A DNA stretch of 35,457 bases from Plakobranchus ocellatus (Eukaryota > Mollusca > Gastropoda > Plakobranchidae). Positions 1 through 9,985 of this stretch are shown here, piece by piece. The position numbers were made by a program, and so were the translations under genes. Each line of letters opens with the position of its first letter. Within the stretch, counting starts at the first letter, position 1. The notes beneath the pieces are model-generated. The model was not told the DNA's origin, made no database searches, and saw only the letters and a program-made list of their open reading frames with translations. The stretch covers positions 973,490-1,008,946 of the forward strand of contig BLXT01000029.1 in assembly GCA_019648995.1 (NCBI GenBank), in the 5' to 3' direction.

Positions 1-674
1 GCAAAGCTAGAAACTATTCAAGGTTTAAGAAACACATTTTCTTGTTCTATGTTGCCCATACTTAAAGAAAAATGGCCTTGAATGGTGCTAATAACAAACT
101 ATACTATTGTTACCTATACTATCGTTAGTTTCAGAAAATAAATAAAAAAATATTTTCACCATCAATTATAAACTTAGTCTAAAATAAAAATTTCCACTGA
201 TTAAACAAATGACATAGATTAAGTAGAGCAAAAGTTAGGCCTAGAATCATCTGGACAGACAAGAAATTAAAAAACAAAGAACCTATACCATCATCACCCT
301 TTAGTTTCAGATTCTGCGCTGGCTGCAGTATTTCATTATTTTCAAAGTCTAAATATTCTTAATTTTGAATGAAAAGTTTAATTTTGTGATCCTAAATGTT
401 TAAATGACAAAATAAATCATTCCTGGGTCAATGGCTTTTATTTTTATAGAATTAGATCTATAGGTCTAAATTCCAGTTTAGTTTCCGTGACAGATGAAAT
501 AAATTTCTATTTTTCCAGGGCCAATATTTAAGTCTTGAAAATAAAAAAAATTCAAAATTTTTAGTTGATTTACTTTCAATACTCATTTACTTCATAAAAA
601 ATGTAGATAAGTGATGAAAGTTATTTTCATTACATTAATACAATCTTATTTCCAAGATATGTTAATACAGAGTC

Positions 675-724
675 AAATGAGATGGTCCAAACATTAGATA
701 AATGAGATGGTCCAAACATTAGAT
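675..724. repeat. 25-bp tandem duplication
   Basis: Two exact adjacent copies of a 25-bp unit beginning aaatgagatggtcc, at 675-699 and 700-724. The lack of divergence suggests a recent slippage or duplication event. Confidence 0.9.
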
Positions 725-1383
725 TGCGTTTATGATTCTTCCATTTCCAAATTTATATAGATCCAGAAAGCTTTCTGGGTAGTAGACAGAAGGCTTCAGG
801 TGACACACAGCAAACAATCAAATACTTAACTTGTTTTTGAAGGTTGCAGAGGTACAAATGCTCCTTCACTGCACAATGTTAGTGAATTTTGTCTTGCACA
901 GACTGAAGAAATCCTCAACAATGATTCCACAAAGCAGAATTGAAACTGAAAGTCAAACCATGGTTTTCAAAATGAAGCAATACATAACACATGCCTGGCA
1001 ATCTTCTATGTCTAGCCGTTAAAATCGGCATCAAAATTGCTAATTTCGGTTAACTATTGATTTTTACATTCCTCTTCACAATACTGAATTATTTAAAGCA
1101 AGCCTGAGCTGATATTTGTATGTTGTTGTCATTATATAAAAATAAATGAAAATATTAACAAAACTCATAAAAATGCAGGGCTTAATGCCCATTCTAGTGC
1201 AATCCTTCCAATATATTAGGTTCTTAATTTAAAAAATCTTACCAGGGACAATGCAATGTTTCTTGGGCTTTCTAACTTTCGTTTCTAAGACTTTCTTTCC
1301 CCTTCAAGTTCTTATTTGATCAAAAGTGCTGTGTCTAGTTGCTGGCTGTCCACAACCAGAACTTGTATATATAGAGTGTACTG

Positions 1384-1458
1384 CTGGAGCCAAATAAAGT
1401 GCAGTATACATCACTTGTGATAAGTCTATGGCTGATGCTGCACTTCATTTGGCTGCAG
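1384..1458 (+). ncRNA. Candidate microRNA-like hairpin
   Basis: Arms 1384-1407 and 1435-1458 pair over 24 positions: 21 Watson-Crick pairs, one G:U and two isolated mismatches, around a 27-nt loop. The total of 75 nt and the absence of large bulges resemble an animal pre-miRNA. The arm cores are gccaaat and atttggc. The inverted repeat is visible in the sequence; transcription, strand and Dicer processing are not. I do not recognise a known miRNA seed with confidence. It could instead be the relic of a small inverted-repeat transposon. Confidence 0.35.
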
Positions 1459-3620
1459 AGGATATTGGAACAATAACAAGTTGACCAGTTATGGTTTGAA
1501 TCATGTCAATTCATAGACTGCACACCATTAACAAACAGGATTTTTAGTCATTAGATTGAGACAACATAATAAAAATGTGAGTTCACAGCAGAGGCTAGAT
1601 CTATACACCAGCCAGGCTAGAATGAATTGCTGATTGCCTACTCACCAATTAGCCACTGCAAGATACATTTTCAAGATGGTTCTTCTTAAGTTCTACTGGT
1701 ACTTTACCGTCTTTGCTAAAATTAATTGAATTCACAAGAGTTTTACAGTGGTACTACAAATTTCAAACAACTTTGAACTAGGTGCATTGCTTCAATATGA
1801 TATTGTCACATTATTGTGTTTTTTTGCGTAAGATTTTTATGGCAAAGATTATGTGGAAGTGTCATAATCAGCTGTAGGGATAAGGGAATCTGAATTAACT
1901 CAAAAGCACTAAGATTATATGAAAAGCTAAAACTGATTTTTTTCCTTCAAAGACTACCTTTTTTTATAATCATTCTAATTAAGTGTAGTGATGTCAAGAC
2001 ACTATACATCAATTTCTTGTAAGTTAGCAACTTGTTTGACTAGATTTATTAAAAAAAAAACTTTTGCACAGTTTTCAGGTTACTTAGAAGTGAGATAGAA
2101 AGGAAATAAAATGTTTGCGTGCTGACGGGCAGCAGCTTTTCTCTTTGTCTTTGTTTTAATATATAGCATGAGGATGAGAACTACAGAGCAAAGTTTGAAA
2201 ATGTACCAAAATCTATTAAAAGGGAAGGGTTAAAAAAAAATCAAAAGCTTATAGTAAAAAGGAGAAGTCTTGTCTTTTTAAACCTTTTTTTTTTTTTTAA
2301 CAGAACATAAATCTCGCTTTTTATTCCACCTTTCTTTTCGACTGTGTATGGAACACTTGAATCAGACTTGACTTGATTCTCTATTCTACCAATGACGTGA
2401 AAAAAAGTTTGTGTCATGTTTATTTACAATCAATTCTTTTTTTAATTTATATGTTCATATTACTTTGCGTAAAGAGCCTTTTATACTTTCCAGTAGCAAA
2501 CATGCATTTATGGGCTAACCTTATGTCCAAGATCATTTGAAATTTTCAAAGTAATTATAATGTTGATTTTTCCAGCCAATCTTTGTTAACAATTTTAGCA
2601 CTGGAATATGTGCTTAACTCATTTTTCAGAGATTCATATAAGTTTTGTTTCTTTAAACCTATATGATGCTAAGGGCTATTTTACTTTTTAGTCTTTTACT
2701 TCTATTCAAAAACTTTGCTTTGCAATTCATCTTGGCTGCTGTAACATTCTCATTCAAATTTATCTTTCTTTCTTTAGAGATTCTGTGGACATATATGCCT
2801 GCATGCTTCTCACCTGTGTTAAAAAAAAAAAGTGTGTGCCTAGTAACCTAGTTTTGTGACTAATCTTTAGAATCAGTCAAGTGTCTGACACACTAAAGAT
2901 GCATGACTCAGTTTCCATTGGCCTCATTCAAAGGCTTGATCTAGCATTATCAGCATGTGAAAACAAAAGTGTGTTGAAGCATCAGTTTTAAAAATTTTCC
3001 CGTGTTATCTTCTTGTAGACAAGCCAAAGAGACTGAATTATCTGTTTTCCAGACTAAACATCATTAATTTTTTTTAACTATTGGCAAAAGCACTGGTAGA
3101 AGCAAACATTTATCTAAAAAGTTTATTTTTTTTGTCGGCATGTTTTAGTTTTATGTTTGGAGTTTTCATTCCAAATTAAGGAATGATTGAGATACTATGT
3201 TAAAGTACACACAATCAGGTTTTATTCAATATCTTATCATGATTGCTACTGCTCTATGAGTTCTTCAGTGGTCTTCTCCTGAGGATCTGTCTGCTGATGA
3301 AACTGCTTTTAATTTGTCACAGAATTTCTTCACTAGATTTTACTTGGCATCAACCCATGGGTGTCTTGCAAAATTCATTTAGGAACCTGTTTCTCAGAAT
3401 GGAAGATTATCAGAATTGTGAATATTGATTGAATAGGTTCAAGGATGTGGCGTTTCCATCACAGAGATCCAGTACATACATGTAATCTTCAAAATAATCT
3501 TTCAGAAATAAATTATTAGTGCAATAGGAATTTTTTTTGTAACTCAACTTTTTATTTAAAATGAGTTTAAGACTTGTCTTTAGCCCACCCATAATGTTAT
3601 TTGTGCTTTTTTTTTTTCAG

Positions 3621-3774
3621 ATTAGAAAGACGAAAGGAGATATATATGTACAAGACAGTATGCCTCTTTTTTCCATTTGGCTGAAATGATTTAGTTATTC
3701 AGAGTGATTGTCTAGAACCACAAGGCCCTAATTTAAATACCCCTGGCAGTGTGTGCCATAAGGGATGACCAATC
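3621..3774 (+). other. TMEM198: 5' UTR part of the TMEM198 start exon
   Basis: A T-rich tract ending in cag at 3611-3620 is a good splice acceptor, so this exon probably begins at 3621 after a noncoding exon further upstream. The start ATG at 3775 is preceded in frame by TGA at 3766-3768, so no longer N-terminus is possible in this exon. The start context is good (A at -3, G at +4). The leader contains two out-of-frame upstream ATGs, at 3646 and 3765. If transcription instead starts within the leader, the acceptor is accidental; I could not find the upstream exon. Confidence 0.6.
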
Positions 3775-4015
3775 ATGGCTGTAGCAAGCCCAACCAACTT
3801 CACACCTGCAATATTTAGCGAGATCCCCAATGCAACTGATGATGGGCCAACCACTGGGGATGAGGATCTGTCAGTTTATAACACAACTGTCCCCTGGTCA
3901 GGCTTTGACCCTGCAGAGCCAGCTCATTCATGCTCTCTAAGGTTTGACTATGGCGTTGTTGCTGGGATTTTAGCAGTTGTATGTTTCCTGTTTGGGATTC
4001 TCTACACATTTTTGG
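3775..4015 (+). CDS. TMEM198: TMEM198 coding exon 1
   Basis: Encodes residues 1-80 plus the first base of Gly81: the glycosylatable N-terminus and the first membrane segment. The donor is G|gtaagt at 4016 (phase 1). Reading through the donor reaches a stop at 4069, so splicing here is required. Confidence 0.93.
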
Positions 4016-7000
4016 GTAAGTTCTATGGACTATGGTGTGTGAAGGCAATGTTAGTACTTCATATTGTTTGAATGCTGCATTTATTATACTGTGGTTTTAC
4101 TGTACTTGTAAATGATCTGAATCATAGAAGAAAATGATCTTTGATTGACATAATTAGCTGTACTACTTTATTTTATTTGCAGGAAAAAATTTGAGGATGT
4201 TTAGACAAATTAGGCTTGGAAATATTCTTTTATGAAAGAGCCACTTGTAAAACTTTTTTCCCAACATTTTTGTGAACTAAAATTTTTTTCCAGTTATTAA
4301 ATCTTTTTTTTTTATTTAATCATTTTGTTCATCATTCTCTTTTTATGGAAATATTAAACTCTTGTGAAAAAAAAATTACTCAACAAATATGCAAAGTATA
4401 CAATTATCATCAATGTGTTGAATTTGAATGTGATTATAATTCTGTTTCTTTCCACCATGTTTCAGGTTACCGGTTCTTAAAGGCTGTCCTGTTCCTGACA
4501 GGTTTTTTGCTGGCAACAGTGCTGCTCTACATGATTCTTGAGGAGCAGGGAAACCTTCTTCCTCCTGAGGGAACCCTGGCATGTGCTGTTGGAGCAGGAA
4601 TCCTGCTGGGTTTACTGTCCATGCTAATTCCTTATGTTGGCCTCGTATTGACAGGGTTTAGTCTTGGTGCTGGGGCTGCTGCAGCTGCCATGGTTGTGGT
4701 CGAACAGTTTACTCATCCACCAACCAGATGGATTTCTTGGGGAGTTTTTCTTCTGTTGGGCTTAATCTTTGGAATTTTAGGTCTGAAATTTCCTAAAGGG
4801 ATTACAATTGCAGGGACCAGTGTGATTGGATCAGCAGTGGGACTTGCAGGTGTTGATTATTTTCTAGAGCTGTCTCGAGCTTCTCTTTATTTGTGGGATC
4901 GTCTCATGACTACCTGGTCTTCTCAAATGTGCTGGTACAGCTGGTTGATGTTAGCCCTTTGGCCTGTTGTAACTATACTTGGCATGCTGGTTCAATGGAA
5001 GTGTACAGGTGCTGACGTGGATCATCACATTGGTGAGACAATTACAGTGAAATATTTTTAAGTCAGCTTCAAAATTCAAATAGTAGTGACTCTTAAAGCC
5101 AAATTAAAATGTTCTTTTAATCATTATAAAATTTGTAAAATATATATTATATTGGAAGTATGTAAAAGATTATTGAAAGGTGGTCTTTTGCATCCCTATA
5201 TTTCAGATAGACATTAATTCAAGCTTTCCGACTATGCTTAAAGCATAAAGAATTTTTTGCATAATTAGTGAGGCATTACATTGCTAGTATTTTCTGGAAC
5301 CTGTAAGTGGTGGAGAAATTGTTCCAGAGATTTTTGAGAGATAGACTACAGATGTTAGTGAATATGCCAATTTCACTGAAGGGGAAATACCTACAGGCTT
5401 TTTGGAATATTTACTCGGTTTCGACCTTGGATTGTGACGCAATAGTACCAACACATAAATAAGGCTTGGATGTAAACAATGGCCATATATCCGATTGTCT
5501 TTCAATGTATTTGCATACATTTACACCCAAAATAACTTCAGTATCTAACTACCATGTGCTACCAACGAAATGAAGAGGTCGTGGAAGTAAAATTGTGTAT
5601 CTTTTGTGTGAAAGTAGCACTGTTCACAAAATAATTTGGCCTACTGCCGCTTCATTTCTTCAGTAGCTTGTGAAGGTAGATTCAGAAGTAGGTGGGCCTG
5701 TCCCAGATAATCCCATAAATCTTGCCATAATATACAAATAATTCTAAAAGCGTAAACTTATTTGTTAGTGAAGGTATGTTCATCAATATGTCCATTATGA
5801 GTGTTGAATGGGCAAAAGACTACTCAAGTTGTTTGTCGGCTAGATGCGCCATTGTATACACTATACAGGTTCAGGGTAAGACTGAAATGGTCAGGATATG
5901 CCAAGGTCGTTGATAAGTTTAAACTGTGATGGTCTCGTAAACAGTTTTTTGTATATTAAGAAGAAAATTGAATTATTTTTCAAACCAGCTAATTTTATTG
6001 TTGCTATTTTGAGACTTACGGGATTTCTTCACTTTTTGTGGTCCGAGCAAGATCAAAGATATTTGAGATTAGCCGGCATTCATTTTTAATGCAAATGAAT
6101 ATCTAGGAGTTAGAAATGTGTATTGAATGGGGCTGTCAGTAACAGCACTTTTTTGCTGCAGACATTTTCATTGCGGTGAATTTTGAAAGTTTCTTTTTTT
6201 TCACTTGCTGTTTTTCTCTATCATGTTAAAAAAGTAAATTGAAATTTGAATTGTAAGGAGCTTTTGGTGAATTTTAATCTGATATGTGAATTTCGTCTTC
6301 TGATTCTGTTTGAAAAGAATGGTTGCTTTGCTTCTATCTGAGCTTGCCAGGTGGATTTTGGGTGCCTACTTTCAGTTCTTATGCCTTTTTTAATTTGAAA
6401 TCCATTCCCCCATGTGTAACTTCAGAAAAAAAAAAAAGCCAAATCACTAACTTTAAAACCTTTCTGCAGCTTTGAAATGTTTAATATAACTCAATAATGA
6501 AACTCTAAGACTCCAAAGTCTGTACAAATTATAAGTCTAGAACAAATGGAAATTCGGCTTTGTTTACAAGTGTGCCCAATTTTGGTTTAACCCATGTGAC
6601 AAAACCAGGTTAGGGTCATTGAAAAAAGATGTCATCGCTGGAATTTCCCCCTGGATCCACACAGCTTAATTATAGATCTATACAATCTTGAAGTTTCACG
6701 CTGATCTATAATAGTCTGCATTTAAATGAATAAAGTGTTGGTTCAATTTTTTCAGCAAGACTTGAAATGAAATCTGTTCTTTAGTCTATGTTAAGGTAAC
6801 CATTTGTCTCAGGCGGAATTCAGTTAGACCTATTTATAACTGAATAGCTTAAAGCCATTTGTGACACACATTATGAGAAATGTACTTATGTGTAAAATAC
6901 TATTTGGTTTGTGAAATGTTATTAAAAAAAAATTTAACACAATTTTTCTTTTAAAGGTAGTAATTTTTCAAGTGAGAAAGGGAAAAACCATTTATTTTTT

Positions 7001-9089
7001 TAAAACTTGATTTACATTAGATTTCAAAAAATTATTTTTCATATTGTGTTTTGATGGACATTGGTAGATTTTTACTTTATACATTGACCTTAATTTGCAT
7101 CACAGACTTTTTGTCGCATTTTGAAATAAAACTAAATTTTCTAAACACAGCTCTGCATAATAGAAGAGAACAGAGCGTTCACCTTCATCAGACAAAGGCA
7201 AGGGAGAGAAGGGAAATTCAGCAAACACGATACAGACATCTCTACCAGGCCCGTAGAGTCAGAGGAGATGTCATTTCACAGGTCAGAAACTTACAGCTGT
7301 CTTCATATGTTATTTAAACATTGGATGTTTTGAACCATTTATTATGAGATGATAAATGCACAGTTGCTTTTTATAAGTTGCTCATTACCTAAAATGCTTA
7401 ACTCTCAATCTTTCAAAGTGGTGAAGGTTATGCTAATTCTGTGTTAACTCGGGAAAAGATCAAATATTGTCACAAAATCACAAAATAAAACATGTGGCAG
7501 AAGAGGCCATTGAGAATTTGTTTTAATTTATCTGTAGAGCAACTCCCCCATCAAGCCAAAAATCAAAATACTGTTTCTGTGATCCAAACATATCTAGCCA
7601 AAAAATCTTTATGCAAATTCAAGGTCTGTGAGCTGAGATGACAGAAGTTATGCCTTTCCAGATTTTAAGATAAAAAATCAAAAGTCAAGCGGTTTAACAT
7701 AAGTTTCAGCAACCCTGAGCCACTGCAAAAGAGCTAGAAAAATTGTCCTTATCCTGTGGTAGTCAACTGTTAACATTATTAAATAGGAAGTCAATGAAAT
7801 ATCTTTAAATATTTTATCCCTGAAATTATTTCATTTTCCTGTTCAATTTCATCAAAAGATTTCAATCTATGTTTACAATCAAGAGCTATTGATGACTATT
7901 ATTTAGATCTACAGATGGAAGCAAGAGAATTTTGATGTTTTTTAGATTGCTTGAGCTTGATTTTCTTTTGTTGACAATATTGTTGTTCATGTGTTCAATA
8001 CAGAAGACGATATCATAATTCTTTTTTAAACAACTTAATTTCGATCAAATGTTATCTAAATCAATTAGGCCTGTTTTTTAAAGTTGTTAAACTGACAATT
8101 ATTTTATGGAAGTAATATCTTTTAACTGGGAAAGTATTATGTAAAAGAGCCCGAGTGATGAAAGCCTCAGTAGAGCATTAAAACTGGGAAATTACATCCT
8201 TAACACTATCACCCATGTCTGCTTCAGATTTGGAAACTGAAGAAGAGGATGAGTGTGTTTTTTTGTTTTTTGTTTTTTTTGGAGGGGGGGGATACTTTAA
8301 TATGACGATGTGAACTTTAACAAATGAAGTGAAGTCTGCTTTGTACCAGGTCAGAAGTTTATCCTGAGCATTCCAAGAGGATTGCAAGGAACCAAAGCTA
8401 CTGCGAGTTCAATTTGTGCCTGGTTTTGTTGGCACAACTGATTTTTATGAGTGAGAGATTGAGAGAAAAAGACAAATGGATAAATTGTGCAAGGGTGGGT
8501 GGAGGAGATGGGACAGAGATTCATGCCTATAGGCAAGAGAGTGTGCTAATAGCCTACAGTGGACTGTTTTTGTATTGTTTATTATGATATCGCTCTTGCT
8601 TTGCCACAAATGCATGGTTGGGATTAGAGGAAGAGAAGTGGCAGGTTGGTAACATCACAGCCAGTGATGTGCACAAATATGTGCGTGAAGCAGAGAACTT
8701 GTATGCTAGCTTGAATTCTTTGTTTGAGTGTTAGTCTGTCTGATTTGTGTTTTGTACTTTTAGGCCACTGATTTTAATTTAAGCAGGGTGAAAGATAAAT
8801 GTTTGAGTTTATAGAAACCAAACCCTGCTTATAATAATGCAACGAGATGAAAAGAATCAGGTATGGGGATTAAAGCATACGTTACAGAGAAAAGTTTATT
8901 GTCCGCTATTGTTAATTTGCAAATTTAAAAGCTTTTTTTGTGGATTTTTTTTCCTTCTGGTACCAGAATTACATTCAAAGTATACAGCACAAGCTTTCAC
9001 CAGCAATGCAAAGTCTCACAGCGTTAAATGTGGAAGCAAACCCTGAGGAGGAGAGCACTGCTACTACAACGCTTACACAAGTCACCTAA
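3775..9089 (+). CDS. TMEM198: TMEM198-like seven-pass membrane protein, complete CDS, 4 coding exons
   Basis: Join 3775-4015, 4466-5032, 7151-7281 and 8967-9089, giving 1062 bp and 353 residues; human TMEM198 is about 360. All junctions are GT/AG and the intron phases are 1, 1 and 0. The N-terminus (1-57) is acidic with three N-glycosylation sequons (NFT at 8, NAT at 19, NTT at 36). Hydrophobic segments lie near 59-81, 84-104, 117-135, 138-158, 170-188, 193-212 and 237-257, as in the DUF4203/TMEM198 fold. Diagnostic matches to vertebrate TMEM198 are GYRFLKAVLFLTG (81-93), DYFLEL (211-216), the LALWPVVTILGMLVQW block (243-258) and YIQS near the C-terminus (316-319). The tail from 259 is basic and probably cytoplasmic. 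Established knowledge: vertebrate TMEM198 associates with LRP6 and promotes its phosphorylation in Wnt signalling; that role here is inference. A neighbouring gene runs convergently on the other strand. Confidence 0.94.
4466..5032 (+). CDS. TMEM198: TMEM198 coding exon 2
   Basis: Encodes Gly81 (completed by GT) through the first base of Ala270 and contains six of the seven membrane segments. The acceptor is ttcag at 4461-4465 and the donor is gtgaga at 5033. It is rich in Gly, Ala and Leu, with the alanine run at 149-155 typical of a membrane helix. The open frame extends upstream to 4345, but that part is low-complexity intron sequence without similarity to the family. Confidence 0.95.
5033..7150 (+). 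other. TMEM198 intron 2, no internal features seen
   Basis: AT-rich intron with T-rich runs on the sense strand. No open frame has coding character and I see no recognisable mobile element. Confidence 0.7.
7151..7281 (+). CDS. TMEM198: TMEM198 coding exon 3
   Basis: Encodes residues 270-313, a strongly basic stretch (RERR at 287-290, YRHLYQARRVRGD at 297-309). It follows the last membrane segment, as the basic cytoplasmic tail does in vertebrate TMEM198. The acceptor is acacag at 7145-7150. The donor CAG|gtcaga at 7282 is weaker than consensus, but the next exon begins in the matching phase 0. Confidence 0.88.
7282..8966 (+). other. TMEM198 intron 3, no confident internal features
   Basis: AT-rich intron. 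Bases 8206-8255 read as a short acidic peptide after a cag, but no good donor or homology supports an exon there. Confidence 0.65.
8967..9089 (+). CDS. TMEM198: TMEM198 coding exon 4 (C-terminus and stop)
   Basis: Encodes the final 40 residues and TAA at 9087-9089. The acceptor is a T/C-rich tract ending taccag at 8961-8966. The first codons read NYIQSIQHKLSP, matching the conserved SYIQSF block near the vertebrate C-terminus. This confirms the exon despite its short length. The tail is Thr/Glu-rich and ends QVT. Confidence 0.88.
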   Translation, partial: NYIQSIQHKLSPAMQSLTALNVEANPEEESTATTTLTQVT

Positions 9090-9985
9090 ATCCTGTATCT
9101 CAGTGTTGTCATTGATAGCCTCTGTGACAACAGAATTTGCACATAGTTGATTGCTTTCAAGTGGTGGTGAATGTCTATGGTTTTTTCAACTAATTTTTCA
9201 GTGACTTTATTCAAATTCTCTGTTACACAGCTGTGCTCACATATAATAACAAATTGAAGTCCTATAGAAAATTACACAATTACAGCTTTTTTCATACATA
9301 TCAAGTCAATATTGACCTTCAGTTTTTATTTTACATGCAATTCTGTAAATAATATCTATATTAAAAAAAAGTGTTTAATTGCAAAAAAAAAAACAGAGAT
9401 TAAAATGAAGAGTTTATTGAGTTAGAAGAAAATATATTTATTATGCTTGTATGATTTTAATGAACATGACAACTAATGTAATGGAAAAGGCCAAGTGTTC
9501 TGAAAAATAATGCTCTTTGATGAATTTTTGTTTTTGTTTTTTGTCTAAAACAGGCAACTAGTGCAAATTATCTGTGAAAAACAATGAAGCAATTTTTCAA
9601 TCTTTTTTCTGTAAACTGAAAAGTATGCAATATTTGTCTCTGTAAACCTGTCTGACTTATTTGTATTTGTGATTTTGCTTTTAAGGCGTGTTTGACAAAC
9701 ATATAATCAGAATGTCCCAAAAACATAACATTTTTAACTTCTACAAATATACACTTATTGTGTATTAAACAAAAGAAAATTTAATGCTGAATTCAAATTG
9801 AAAATTTTCTTCACCTAGAGGGCTTTTTTTTTAAAGTTACAGTCAAAGGAATGTACCTTACTTCTCATCCTAGATAGCTTTTTTAAATAAACATTTTCCG
9901 CACTACTCCATCATTCTTTAAGCATATATGTTCTCAAAGAAGCAATTAAATGCAATAAAATCATTCATGATAATGTGCTTGGGTA
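9090..9985 (+). other. TMEM198: Probable 3' UTR of TMEM198
   Basis: AT-rich sequence after the stop codon with AUUUA-type words (for example near 9433). Candidate AATAAA signals lie at 9886-9891 and 9954-9959. The second is followed after about 12 bases by a GT-rich stretch (9972-9989) that could be the downstream element. Which signal is used, or whether transcripts run further, cannot be told from sequence alone. Confidence 0.5.
9954..9959 (+). other. Candidate polyadenylation signal AATAAA for TMEM198
   Basis: The hexamer is followed by TGTGCTTGGG and more G/T-rich sequence 12-30 bases downstream, as expected for a cleavage site between them. AATAAA is frequent by chance in DNA this AT-rich, so this is a suggestion. 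Confidence 0.4.

Larger units (their letters stand above)
1..3620. other. No coding sequence seen; 5' flank or first intron of TMEM198
   Basis: AT-rich DNA with scattered A and T runs. No open frame here has sensible composition or recognisable similarity. It contains a 25-bp tandem duplication (675-724) and a strong imperfect hairpin (1384-1458), listed separately. A noncoding first exon of TMEM198 may be present but is not identifiable. Confidence 0.6.

Noticed and set aside
4345-4465. Upstream extension of the open frame before TMEM198 exon 2
   Set aside because: Low-complexity, Asn/Lys/Tyr-rich sequence without family similarity, followed by a good splice acceptor at 4465 that joins in phase to the preceding exon.
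8206-8255. Short acidic peptide after a cag in TMEM198 intron 3
   Set aside because: No good donor, and exon 3 joins exon 4 in phase with clear homology at the junction, so no extra exon is needed.
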